Below are positions 17,292 through 24,842 of a stretch of DNA of 64,000 bases, piece after piece. The notes under the pieces are model-generated. The model was given only the letters and a program-made list of their open reading frames with translations. It had not been told where the DNA came from and did no database searches. Both the position numbers and the translations under genes were made by a program. Positions within the stretch are counted from its first letter, which is position 1. Each line of letters starts with the position of its first letter. Source of the stretch: Rhodothermales bacterium (lineage in GTDB: Bacteria; Bacteroidota; Rhodothermia; Rhodothermales; JAHQVL01); the NCBI GenBank assembly GCA_041391505.1, contig JAWKNW010000025.1, forward strand, positions 1 through 64,000, in the 5' to 3' direction.

Positions 17292-18992
17292 TCACCACGA
17301 CAGCTGCAGCAGCGAAACCCCCTGACGCGGCAGTGAGAAGGCGATCGTCGCCTCGCCGGCGGGGGCGTCGATCCACATCGGCGACGTCAGCAACTCCAGC
17401 TGCCCGGACGCCTCCAGCCGGGCGTACTGCTCCCGCGTGACCTGCTGCGGGGCGCCCATCTCGCGCCAGACGGTGTAGGCGTTGCTGTGGTTCTCGTCGA
17501 TCCGGTAATGCGAGAGCTTCACGCGGCCGGCGGGGATGCCCTTCAGGTGGACCGACACGTCGGCGGCCAGCGCGGGGAGGTCGTCGTCGTGGTAGTTCCA
17601 GACCATCACGTAGGCCGCGTCGCCGTCCCGGCTCGCCAGCGCGTTGATGTCCGGGAGGTCTCCCCGGACGCCCTCCTGGATCACGCGCTCAGCGGATGGG
17701 GCGTCGGATGGCGACACCGCCACGCGGTCGCCGCCCATCATCCCGAACATCCGGAAGACGTTCAGCACCGGCTTGTCGACGCCGTTGGTCGCCATCGCGC
17801 GGAAGCCGGCGAACCAGGGTTTGCCCTCGAACTGGAACGACCAGCTGACGGCCCCTTCGAGGTTGATTCCGCGCCGGTCGGCCAGCTCGTATTTTTTTGC
17901 GAACGAGGACGCCGTGTAGCTGGCGTACATCGTGCCGTTGCGGTAGGCGTTGGCCGGGTGGTAGTCGACCGAGCACGCCGCGCAGCCCTCGGGGTCGGAT
18001 TCGCCGATGATGATGGGCAATGCCTTGAAGGGTGATGCCGCCACGATCTGGAAGCCGGCGTCGATGGCGTCCAGTTGCGGGGCCATGTTCATCCGCACGT
18101 AGCGGCCGTCGTCCATCACGCGGGGGCTGCCCTTGGCATGGAAGGAGATGAAATCGAGCGGCGAGCCGGTCTGGCCCGTCGCGTAGTTGGTGCCGGCGCT
18201 GCAGTGGGCGAGAAAATCCGCGAGAAACCGGCCCGAGGCGTCGTCGCCGAGGCCCGGGTTGGTCGTCGTGGGGCCGCCGACGCGCGCGGCCGGCAGCGCG
18301 CGTTTGATGGCGTCCGCCGTGTAGTCGTACAGCGTGAAATACTCCTCCCGGGTGCCTTTCCAGTAGGGGATGTCGGGTTCGTTCCACACGTCCCACCACC
18401 ACGTCGCCACCTCGTCCGCTCCGTAGCGGTCGACGCTGTGGCGGACCCACTGGAAGATCAGTTCCGCCCATTTCGCATAGTCCTTCGGCGGATAGGCCCA
18501 GCCCGTGAAGATGTCGCCGTAGGGGTCCGCCGGCGACCAGTGGTGGCGGTAGGGCTCCGGCTTCGAGGAGAGCGCCTTCGGCATGAATCCGACTTCCATC
18601 ATCGGTTTCGCGCCGTTCTCGACGTAGGTGTCCACGATCCGGTCGACGATCGTCCAGTCGTACACCGGGTTGCCGGCGGCGTCTTCCGTATAGGCGTTCG
18701 TCGAGCCCCACTTCAGCGCCGCGCGCGGCCCTTCGTCGGTGTTCAGCATGCTGTGCGCCCGGAAGTACACTGGCACCGGGCTCAGTTCGCTGATCTCCCG
18801 GATCAGCTTACGACCGTTCGCCATGTAGGTATAGTTCGGCTCGTCGTAGCCCCAGTACGCCCACATCGGATACATGGCGCCTATGCGCGTGTCCAGGTCG
18901 ATGCCGATCGATACAGGCTGTGCTTCCGCGCAGGAAAGGCATGGAAGCAGGAGGATCAACAGCAGAAAGGCGGGGAAGCGGGTCGCGTGCAT
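17292..18992 (-). CDS. GH39-like beta-xylosidase/glycosidase lipoprotein, 566 aa
   Basis: The catalytic TIM-barrel contains the acid/base motif DVWNEPDIPYW with Glu205 and a likely nucleophile Glu331 in IIIGESDPEG, the arrangement of clan GH-A family 39. FISFHAKGSP and WSFQFEGKPWFAGFR also fit. The leader MHATRFPAFLLLILLLPCLSC ends with a lipobox-like Cys21, so a lipoprotein is likely. The C-terminal 90 residues form a beta-sandwich, as in GH39. Substrates of the family include xylosides and, in marine bacteria, sulfated polysaccharide fragments. The start at 18992 is set by the leader. Two inverted repeats (19045-19117) lie just upstream. Confidence 0.85.
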   Translation of the reverse strand: MHATRFPAFLLLILLLPCLSCAEAQPVSIGIDLDTRIGAMYPMWAYWGYDEPNYTYMANGRKLIREISELSPVPVYFRAHSMLNTDEGPRAALKWGSTNAYTEDAAGNPVYDWTIVDRIVDTYVENGAKPMMEVGFMPKALSSKPEPYRHHWSPADPYGDIFTGWAYPPKDYAKWAELIFQWVRHSVDRYGADEVATWWWDVWNEPDIPYWKGTREEYFTLYDYTADAIKRALPAARVGGPTTTNPGLGDDASGRFLADFLAHCSAGTNYATGQTGSPLDFISFHAKGSPRVMDDGRYVRMNMAPQLDAIDAGFQIVAASPFKALPIIIGESDPEGCAACSVDYHPANAYRNGTMYASYTASSFAKKYELADRRGINLEGAVSWSFQFEGKPWFAGFRAMATNGVDKPVLNVFRMFGMMGGDRVAVSPSDAPSAERVIQEGVRGDLPDINALASRDGDAAYVMVWNYHDDDLPALAADVSVHLKGIPAGRVKLSHYRIDENHSNAYTVWREMGAPQQVTREQYARLEASGQLELLTSPMWIDAPAGEATIAFSLPRQGVSLLQLSW

Positions 18993-19044
18993 CTGGAGGC
19001 GGGGTTGGTGAGCGCCGGATAGCGTGAACGGTTTGAAGCTCCAG

Positions 19045-19117
19045 GTTTCCTGTTCAACGTAAACGCGCCTTGAACCTGAAACGGCAAACCCATGCACGCC
19101 GCGGCATGCATGGGTTT
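19045..19117. promoter_or_regulatory. Two inverted repeats between GH genes: candidate operator or terminator
   Basis: GTTTCCTGTTCAA (19045-19057) faces TTGAACCTGAAAC (19070-19082) with two mismatches. Directly after it, AAACCCATGC (19086-19095) faces GCATGGGTTT (19108-19117) without mismatch around a 12-nt loop. Both lie in the 208-bp gap between two minus-strand glycosidase genes, downstream of one and upstream of the other. The second could end transcription of the T9SS glycosidase gene, though no strong T-run follows. The first could be a regulator-binding site for the GH39 gene. Both uses are inference. Confidence 0.45.
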
Positions 19118-19200
19118 GTACGTAGATACGCGAAACGAAGCGAGAACTACAAGCGAGCCCGTATGGCGAGGAGGGAGGCGCCCGATGGGCCAGGGGCCCC

Positions 19201-21414
19201 TCAGCGATGCACCACCGGCATCGTCTGCTGCAGCCGTACGGCGTTTCCGGTCTCCAGCCGATAGAGGTACAGCCCGCCGGGCAGGTTCGAGGTGTCGAGG
19301 TCGTAGCGGTAGACGCCCGGTACATGGAAGCCGTCGGCGAGCACGTCGATTTTTCGGCCCAGGAGGTCGTACACCGTCAGCGTCACCCGATCGGGCGCGA
19401 AGAGTTCGAAGGCGATGGTCGTCGCCGCGCCGGCGGGATTGGGGTAGTTCGGGTGCAGCACCGCGTTGGGGCGGTCCGGACCGGTTTCGTCGCCTATCGA
19501 CTCGATGACAGGCCGCAGCGTCACCACGGCGACGGCATCCTCCGTAAACCCGATGGGCTCGCCGATGGAAACGAAGGCGTTGCCGCTGGAGACCGTGACG
19601 TCCGCCAGCGTACCCTCCTGCAGCGGGCCGCCGGCGAACGCATCGTACCAGCGGATGTCGTAGGTGCCCGCCGGCAGCAGAAGCTCCGTCGGCTCCAGGT
19701 AGGGGGAGTACACGAGATAGGCCTCGCCCGGTTTGGCGAGCACCCACGTGTTGGCGGCCGTGGCGATGCCGTTCAGGTTGTGCATCTCCCAGAACGGCAG
19801 CCCGCTGCGCTGTATCATGGCGACGCCGTCGCGCGTCCGCTCGAAGAACTCCTCGCGGTAGCTGAAGTCCTCCATCCAGATGTCGTTGTATTCGTAGGGA
19901 TCGGAGCCGAAGTACCAGTCGGCGCCGGCGCCGCCGGCCATCAGCGTCCCCCAGAACCCTTCGCGCCGGGCGCGCCGGTTGGTCGGATCGCGCCGGTCGC
20001 CGTCGGGCACGATGCCGTCGCTCCAGTGGCCGATTTCGTCGAGCGTCACGACCCACGGCTGTTCGGCGGCGTTCGACGCCGCCACCCACTTCAGTACGGC
20101 GTTATGGATGCGGCCCGGCAGCGACTGCGGGATGTCGAGCGAATCCAGATCCGTCAGACCCACCTGCAGCGAGGCGCCGGCGAAATTCGGGAAACCCAGC
20201 AACGGGGTGTAATACCGCTCGTGGGCGTCCAGCGTACCGTTCGCTTGCGAGACGATAGGATGGTCGTAGGCATCCACGCTGCGGATAAAGTTCGAATAGT
20301 CGCGGATCTGGGCCGTCGTGGCGGAATTTTCCTCCCCGAGGTTCCACACGATACCCGGGTGGTGAGCGTACCGCGCGACCAGTTCGCGATAGAACAGCTT
20401 GCGGATCCGTCCGAGCTCGGCATTGTCCAGATCCCACTGGTTGAGGCGATCCTGGGTGACCATGTTGATGGAGATGCCCAGGCTGTCCATGTGGCTGAAG
20501 ACGACTTCCCACTGGGCGAGCTTGACGATGCTGAACCGGTCGCGCGACTCGGCCTCCGGCGTCAGCCAGGGCCAGATCGCGGTGTCCTGCCCGTTGCCGT
20601 TGAACGCGGTGTTATTGACGATGAGGTAGTAGCTGTTGACGTTCAGGCGGTGCAGGTAATTGAGGGCGCCGATGACGCCCTGGCCTTTGGACCGGTCGGG
20701 TCCCCAGAGCGGGTCGCCGGCTCTAAAATCCTTGACGTGCGGCCCGAACTGGTGGGGCGGAATGCGCGGGATGGTGTCCTGCTGGTACGTGTTGTCGAAC
20801 TCGTGATAGTGGAGCAGATTCTCGGGGCTGCCCGCGCCGTTTTTGAGGAAGTACTCGCCCGACCCCGAAAAACGCAGGTAGTTGGTGTCCGAAGATCTCA
20901 GAAAGCCCTTTGCCCTGAAGTCGCTACCGGTTTTGTCGGATTCGCCCACCGCGAACGTGCCGGTCGCGCCGTCGGGGCCGACCGGCGTTCCGTCGCCGGT
21001 TTCGATCACGAGGTCGGGCCCGGTCTGAAACGACACCCGATACGACCAGACGCCGGATTCGGGCGGCGCGAAATAGGCCATCCAGACATTGCCGGAGTCC
21101 GCCTCGGAGCGTTCCGCACGCCCGTCGCCGGCGTAGAATCCGGGGACGGTCAGTACGTCGCCCCCGCCGGGCGGCGTGAGCATCACCAGCAGCCGGTAGT
21201 CGGTAAACGGGTTGGGGTCGCTCGTGGCCGACACGGCGCCGCAGTCGGCTACGGGGCACGTAACGAGAAGGGAGATCCTGTGGTACTCCTTGAACGTGCC
21301 TTCCAGGCGGATCGGGTCCTGGGCCAGTGCTGTGCGGCTCGTCAGCAGAGCCAGCCCGATTATAAGCGCGACGGCCCATCGACGACGGGACCACGACGCG
21401 GTATGTGAAACCAT
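19201..21414 (-). CDS. DUF5060 glycosidase with T9SS sorting domain, 737 aa
   Basis: After a signal peptide (ending ALAQ at about residue 32) comes a DUF5060 beta-sandwich (RLEGTFKEYHRISLLV ... SYRVSF). A TIM-barrel follows, with KGFLRSSDTNYLRFSGSGE, the acid/base block VWNLGEENSAT, and VVTLDEIGHW as probable nucleophile strand. Then comes a small sandwich (ILLPAGTYDIRWYD type) like the putative collagen-binding domain that accompanies DUF4038/DUF5060 enzymes. The last 80 residues are a T9SS sorting domain (NYPNPAGAATTIAFEL ... NLPGGLYLYRLE). Thus it is an outer-membrane or extracellular glycoside hydrolase. Substrate is not known. It is upstream of, and possibly cotranscribed with, the GH39 gene. 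Confidence 0.85.
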   Translation of the reverse strand: MVSHTASWSRRRWAVALIIGLALLTSRTALAQDPIRLEGTFKEYHRISLLVTCPVADCGAVSATSDPNPFTDYRLLVMLTPPGGGDVLTVPGFYAGDGRAERSEADSGNVWMAYFAPPESGVWSYRVSFQTGPDLVIETGDGTPVGPDGATGTFAVGESDKTGSDFRAKGFLRSSDTNYLRFSGSGEYFLKNGAGSPENLLHYHEFDNTYQQDTIPRIPPHQFGPHVKDFRAGDPLWGPDRSKGQGVIGALNYLHRLNVNSYYLIVNNTAFNGNGQDTAIWPWLTPEAESRDRFSIVKLAQWEVVFSHMDSLGISINMVTQDRLNQWDLDNAELGRIRKLFYRELVARYAHHPGIVWNLGEENSATTAQIRDYSNFIRSVDAYDHPIVSQANGTLDAHERYYTPLLGFPNFAGASLQVGLTDLDSLDIPQSLPGRIHNAVLKWVAASNAAEQPWVVTLDEIGHWSDGIVPDGDRRDPTNRRARREGFWGTLMAGGAGADWYFGSDPYEYNDIWMEDFSYREEFFERTRDGVAMIQRSGLPFWEMHNLNGIATAANTWVLAKPGEAYLVYSPYLEPTELLLPAGTYDIRWYDAFAGGPLQEGTLADVTVSSGNAFVSIGEPIGFTEDAVAVVTLRPVIESIGDETGPDRPNAVLHPNYPNPAGAATTIAFELFAPDRVTLTVYDLLGRKIDVLADGFHVPGVYRYDLDTSNLPGGLYLYRLETGNAVRLQQTMPVVHR

Positions 21415-21616
21415 GTATGTATGCGGAATGAATCGACTCGTAGAGGACTACCTGAATGCGTCGCGCGGGCTTGCGCGTATCGGGGAAGCGGGGCAACCGG
21501 GCGCGCAGGCATCGCCCATTCAGGTACTCGGCGTAGGTGCCTACTCGTCTCGCGCCTGTCGGTTCGGCAGTGGCATGCGGAAGGAGGCGGCCGCTGGAAA
21601 AAACCCGCGCGATATC

Positions 21617-21624
21617 TATCTTTG
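21617..21624 (+). promoter_or_regulatory. Candidate -7 promoter element TATCTTTG
   Basis: The octamer fits the Bacteroidota TAnnTTTG -7 consensus. The expected TTG-like -33 box about 20 bp upstream is poor (CTGG near 21594). It would give a transcript starting near 21630, just ahead of the gene at 21672, or an upstream in-frame ATG at 21651. Confidence 0.35.
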
Positions 21625-21671
21625 CGCCGGCGTCCCTCCGGTTTCGGGGGATGGATAGCTATCGTTGCGTC

Positions 21672-22103
21672 ATGGATCACCTTCTGACAGAAATCGCCGG
21701 CATGTTGGACGGCGTCGCCGCGATGCCGGTTCGCGTCGCTCCTCCCGCCGCCGGGGAAGAGGGCGTGTTCGTCTGGCCATGGCGCGCCCGGGTCGACCCC
21801 GTCATGCGAAGCAGCCCGCTCCCCGCGCGGGATACGGCCGGCGTTCCGGCCCCGGTGGTGCACATCGACTGGCTCCTCGTCGTGCAGCTTGCGGACGCCG
21901 CCGCGGCGCTTGCGACGCTTGTGGCCTGCTGGCGCGCGCTCGAAGCGCATCCCCTCGTCCAGCGCCCCGAGGGCGAGGGCCGCATCGCGGCGTCGCCCCT
22001 GCCGCACGCAGACCTGTGCGGCCTGTTTCTGGCCGCGGGTATCCCGCTGCGGCCGAGCATGAGCTTTTCGCTTACCGTCGTCGATCGGCGCGCCGGGATC
22101 TGA
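21672..22103 (+). CDS. Hypothetical protein, weakly Pvc16/DUF4255-like, 143 aa
   Basis: No family is certain. The order of segments is VHIDWLLVVQLADAAAALA, then ALEAHPLV, then LCGLFLAAGIPLRPSMSFSL. This resembles the DUF4255/Pvc16 N-terminal domain found in contractile injection systems, where a conserved LRPS-type motif ends the domain. The resemblance is by eye only. There is no signal peptide. The ATG at 21672 is chosen; one at 21651 would add seven residues. It lies alone, divergent from the DUF5060 gene and followed by the arsR-type promoter. A lone tail sheath gene occurs at 37909, but the two are 16 kb apart. Confidence 0.5.
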   Translation: MDHLLTEIAGMLDGVAAMPVRVAPPAAGEEGVFVWPWRARVDPVMRSSPLPARDTAGVPAPVVHIDWLLVVQLADAAAALATLVACWRALEAHPLVQRPEGEGRIAASPLPHADLCGLFLAAGIPLRPSMSFSLTVVDRRAGI

Positions 22104-22153
22104 CGGGCCGGCTTCGACACCCCCCTCGGGTAGTGGCGATTTTTTTCTGTTCT

Positions 22154-22201
22154 ATTGCGTAGCTATGTGGCTACGCATATATTTGTAGTCAAATAGCTAC
22201 A
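22154..22201 (+). promoter_or_regulatory. Promoter with overlapping operator of the ArsR operon
   Basis: ATTG (22154-22157) and TATATTTG (22178-22185) are 20 bp apart and match the Bacteroidota -33/-7 promoter (TTTG and TAnnTTTG). The perfect inverted repeat GCGTAGC (22157-22163) / GCTACGC (22170-22176) fills the space between the two boxes. A second, shorter repeat TGTAG (22184-22188) / CTACA (22197-22201) overlaps the start of transcription. Binding of the ArsR-type dimer here would block RNA polymerase, so autorepression is expected. The leader would be only about 12 nt. Confidence 0.6.
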
Positions 22202-22203
22202 CG

Positions 22204-22524
22204 ATGGACCTACGACGCGATGTATTCCAGGCCATAGCCGACCCGACCAGGCGGGCGATCCTCGTGCTGGTAGCCATGCAAGCCATGACCGCCGGCGCGA
22301 TCGCAGCCAACTTCGACACGGCCCGGCCGACGGTTTCCAGGCACCTGAAGATTCTTTCGGAATGCGGCCTGCTCGAACAGGAGCAGAACGGCCGGGAGAT
22401 CTACTACCACCTGAATCCGCAAAAAATGAAAGAGATTGCCGACTTCATTGAGCCCTTCCGCGCCGTGTGGGACGAGCGGTTCAACAAGCTCGAAGCCGTC
22501 ATGAAGGCCTATAAAACCAAATAA
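22204..22524 (+). CDS. ArsR-family winged-helix repressor, 106 aa
   Basis: The sequence DLRRDVFQAIADPTRRAIL is the classic ArsR start. The recognition helix is in TARPTVSRHLKILSECGLL, and the wing is QEQNGREIYYHL. No metal-binding ELCVCDL motif is present, so it belongs to the non-metal ArsR group usually found with an AHSA1-type SRPBCC gene. The C-terminal helix (FIEPFRAVWDERFNKLE) fits the dimer interface. It heads the operon arsR - AHSA1 - DoxX - DUF1801 remnant, and an operator-like repeat overlaps its promoter. The signal sensed is unknown. Confidence 0.92.
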   Translation: MDLRRDVFQAIADPTRRAILVLVAMQAMTAGAIAANFDTARPTVSRHLKILSECGLLEQEQNGREIYYHLNPQKMKEIADFIEPFRAVWDERFNKLEAVMKAYKTK

Positions 22525-22530
22525 TCCACG

Positions 22531-22998
22531 ATGGAGCGAAAAACGCAGGTTCACGCCGAAGACGACCGGCAGGAACTGGTGATCACGCGCGATTTCGACC
22601 TGCCTGTCGACCTGCTGTTCAGGGCGTACGTCGAGCCAGAAATCGTCGAGCAGTGGATGGGGACGCGGGTTGTCAGGCTGGAGAACTGGAAGGGTGGAAG
22701 CTGGCAGTTCGAAACGTCTGATCGCCACGGTGTGATTGCTGTCCGCATGAACGGGGTCTTCCACGCGTACGAACCCGATCGGACAATCACGCGGACTTTC
22801 GAGATGGAGAATACCCCCTTCGGCGCGCAGCTCGAGTTCCTGGAGTTCGAGTCGCTCTCGGAGGACACCAGCAGGCTCACCATGCACATAGTATTCCGGT
22901 CGACCGCTCTCCGGAATCAGTTGCTGCAAATGCCGTTCGCGTCGGGCATCAACATGGCGCACAACCGATTGCAAACCGTCGCAGGCAACCTGCGCTGA
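22531..22998 (+). CDS. SRPBCC/AHSA1 family protein, 155 aa
   Basis: The START/Bet v1-like fold begins with ELVITRDFDLPVDLLFRAY and EPEIVEQWMGTRVV, both hallmarks of AHSA1-type proteins that are encoded next to ArsR regulators. The central GVFHAYEPDRTITRTFEME and the final helix follow the family. Length is normal. These proteins bind hydrophobic ligands in a cavity; the specific ligand is unknown. It begins 6 bp after the arsR stop and 5 bp before the DoxX gene, so all three are one operon. Paralogues are at 34347 and 44001. Confidence 0.9.
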   Translation: MERKTQVHAEDDRQELVITRDFDLPVDLLFRAYVEPEIVEQWMGTRVVRLENWKGGSWQFETSDRHGVIAVRMNGVFHAYEPDRTITRTFEMENTPFGAQLEFLEFESLSEDTSRLTMHIVFRSTALRNQLLQMPFASGINMAHNRLQTVAGNLR

Positions 22999-23003
22999 CG
23001 ACT

Positions 23004-23408
23004 ATGACGAAGCGAAACAAGATCATCTACTGGGTTGCCACACTCTGGCTGGCGCTGGGCATGGTGTCGACCGGAGTCGTGCAACTGCTCCAGCTTGAGG
23101 AGGGGCAGGGCGGCGCGGCCAGCATCGCGCATCTCGGGTTTCCGCTGTACATGCTGACGCTACTGGGCATCTGGAAACTCCTGGGCGTTGTAGCCGTGCT
23201 GCTCCCGCGGTATCCGCTGGTCAAGGAATGGGCCTACGCCGGCTTTTTCTTCGCCATGACCGGAGCGATCTATTCGCATGCCGCCGTCGGAGATGCGGTG
23301 GTCGAGATGCTGCCGGCGCTGTTGCTGCTGGTGCTAACCGGGCTGTCGTGGTACTTCCGGCCGGCGGGCCGGAAAATGGCCGTGGCCAATCCAGGAGGAG
23401 CGTCGTGA
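23004..23408 (+). CDS. DoxX-like membrane protein, 134 aa
   Basis: Four transmembrane helices are visible (about residues 8-30, 48-70, 76-98 and 100-122). The sequence IAHLGFPLYMLTLLGIWKLLG followed by LVKEWAYAGFFFAMTGAIYSH is characteristic of the DoxX-like family in ArsR/AHSA1 operons. Its stop codon overlaps the GTG start of the next frame at 23405, so downstream translation would be coupled. Family function is poorly known; some DoxX members take part in oxidative stress responses. Confidence 0.88.
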   Translation: MTKRNKIIYWVATLWLALGMVSTGVVQLLQLEEGQGGAASIAHLGFPLYMLTLLGIWKLLGVVAVLLPRYPLVKEWAYAGFFFAMTGAIYSHAAVGDAVVEMLPALLLLVLTGLSWYFRPAGRKMAVANPGGAS

Positions 23409-23596
23409 ATCCACGGACCGCATCCGAGTTGATCGATGCCCTGCCGGCGGGACGCAGGCCTGCGTTCGAACGGGTTCGCGAGGTGATCCTGTTGAACCTG
23501 CCGCCGGGATACGAAGAAGCCCGTCGAATACAGGGGTTAGGTGTTTGGGGGGAATGGATTTATCTTTCACCCATCAGCTGCACCGCGTTTCCTTAA
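23405..23596 (+). pseudogene. Truncated DUF1801 gene at the end of the ArsR operon
   Basis: The GTG start overlaps the DoxX stop by 4 nt (GTGA). The first 40 or so codons (ASELIDALPAGRRPAFERVR, then VILLNLPPGYEEA) are a normal DUF1801 N-terminus. After about 23525 the similarity stops and the frame runs on through GLGVWGEWIYL to a stop at 23594-23596. A complete DUF1801 domain is over 100 residues, so two-thirds is missing. The residual frame ends just before the next gene. It is likely an operon gene cut off by a deletion whose other side brought the DUF1080 gene close. Confidence 0.65.
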
Positions 23597-23613
23597 AACC
23601 CGCCAGGTTCGCC

Positions 23614-24435
23614 ATGCCCTCTCGCCGCAACTTCCTGAAACAATCCGCCACGCTCGCGCCGGCGCTCTCCCTCGCCACCGTCATCACCCCGAGCAAGACC
23701 CGGGCGGATGAGGCCGACTTCATCTCGCTGTTCGACGGGAAATCCCTCGCCGGCTGGCACAAAAATCCGGAAAAGATCTGGCACGGCACCGGCGGAAACT
23801 GGCAGGTGGAGGACGGCGCCATTACCGGCGAGCAGGATCCGCCGGCATCCGGAAACGGCGGCATCCTGCTGACCGACCGGACCTTCGGCGACTTCGAGCT
23901 GCTCCTCGAAATCAACCCCGACTTCGGCATCGACTCCGGCCTCTTCCTGCGGGCGACCGACAAGGGCGAGGGGTTCCAGGTGATGGTGGACTACCTCGAA
24001 GGCGGCGTGGTCGGGCAGATCTACGGGGAGAACATCGGCGGGTTCGGCGCCGCGTCGCTGCGGCTTCGGGGGACCACCGACGCCGCCGGTAAGCTCACGC
24101 GGCTCGGGGCCGAAGCCAACCCGAACATCCTGGAAAACCCCATGACCTACGCCATCTCCCCCGAAAACTGGCTCAAGGCGTGGCAGATCAACGACTGGAA
24201 CCGGATCCGCGTCGTGTGCGTGGGGGACTACCCGGTCATCAAGGTCTGGATCAACGACGCCCTGGTGACCGACTTCAACGCCGCGACCTTCGTCCATGCC
24301 CGCTACGACCGCGAAGAGACAAAGGCGAAGCTGGGACGCGCCGGCTCCATCGCCATCCAGGTCCACGGCGGCGCCGACCGCTGGGCGACCGGGGCGAAAA
24401 ACCGATGGCGCAACATCCGGATTCGGCCACTCTGA
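23614..24435 (+). CDS. DUF1080 (3-keto-disaccharide hydrolase) family protein with Tat signal, 273 aa
   Basis: The N-terminus MPSRRNFLKQSATLAPAL has a twin-arginine motif, so it is exported folded. The domain starts FISLFDGKSLAGWHKNPEK and continues with NWQVEDGAITGE, GILLTDRTFGDFELLLEI and GIDSGLFLRATDKG, all typical of DUF1080, a concanavalin-like jelly roll. Some relatives hydrolyse 3-keto-glycosides. The end (GSIAIQVHGG ... NRWRNIRIRPL) is complete. The start at 23614 is set by the Tat signal. It follows the truncated DUF1801 gene and precedes a damaged alkD-like gene by 11 bp. Confidence 0.88.
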   Translation: MPSRRNFLKQSATLAPALSLATVITPSKTRADEADFISLFDGKSLAGWHKNPEKIWHGTGGNWQVEDGAITGEQDPPASGNGGILLTDRTFGDFELLLEINPDFGIDSGLFLRATDKGEGFQVMVDYLEGGVVGQIYGENIGGFGAASLRLRGTTDAAGKLTRLGAEANPNILENPMTYAISPENWLKAWQINDWNRIRVVCVGDYPVIKVWINDALVTDFNAATFVHARYDREETKAKLGRAGSIAIQVHGGADRWATGAKNRWRNIRIRPL

Positions 24436-24446
24436 CGAAAGCATAG

Positions 24447-24798
24447 ATGACCCTGGAAGAAACCCTCGCTCAGCTTGAGGCGCTCGGCAACGAGAAAGTC
24501 CGCGCGATGCACCGGAAGAACGGCGCCGGCGACAACCTGTACGGCGTCAAGAGGGGCGACATCCGGAAGGTGGCCGCGAAGATCAAGAGCGACCACGTGC
24601 TGGCCCTCGCGCTGTGGGACACCGGCAACCTGGAGGCGCGGCATCGGCATCCATCATCCCGCGCACCGGGAGCGCGCCATCGCGATCGGCGAGGAGCTGG
24701 GCATCTATCGCGACTACCCGGTTTCCAAAGGCTGCACCTCCCCGTTCGCGCCGATCTGGATCAACGAAATGGTCTCCCGCGCCGAACACGGGACTTGA
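24447..24798 (+). pseudogene. alkD-like DNA alkylation repair gene with internal deletion
   Basis: The first 57 codons (MTLEETLAQLEALGNEKVR ... GVKRGDIRKVAAKIKSDH ... LALWDTGNLEAR) match the N-terminus of AlkD-like HEAT-type DNA glycosylases. Then the frame changes. In the +1 frame the C-terminal block appears: RERAIAIGEELGIYRDYPVS and KGCTSPFAPIWINEMVSRAE, ending at TGA 24796-24798. The two parts join near 24640, with the middle of the protein (on the order of 100 residues or more) missing. In the first frame the sequence runs on into the DUF4256 gene, which gives a misleading long fusion. Repair activity is not expected. Confidence 0.75.
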
Positions 24799-24842
24799 TC
24801 CCTGTTGCCACGCTTGTCCTGACCCTGAAACGCCACGACCGT

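Noticed and set aside
19207..21408. A 733-codon open frame on the plus strand
   Set aside because: It is antisense to the DUF5060/T9SS glycosidase, which has a signal peptide and sorting domain. The plus-strand product has no protein-like pattern.
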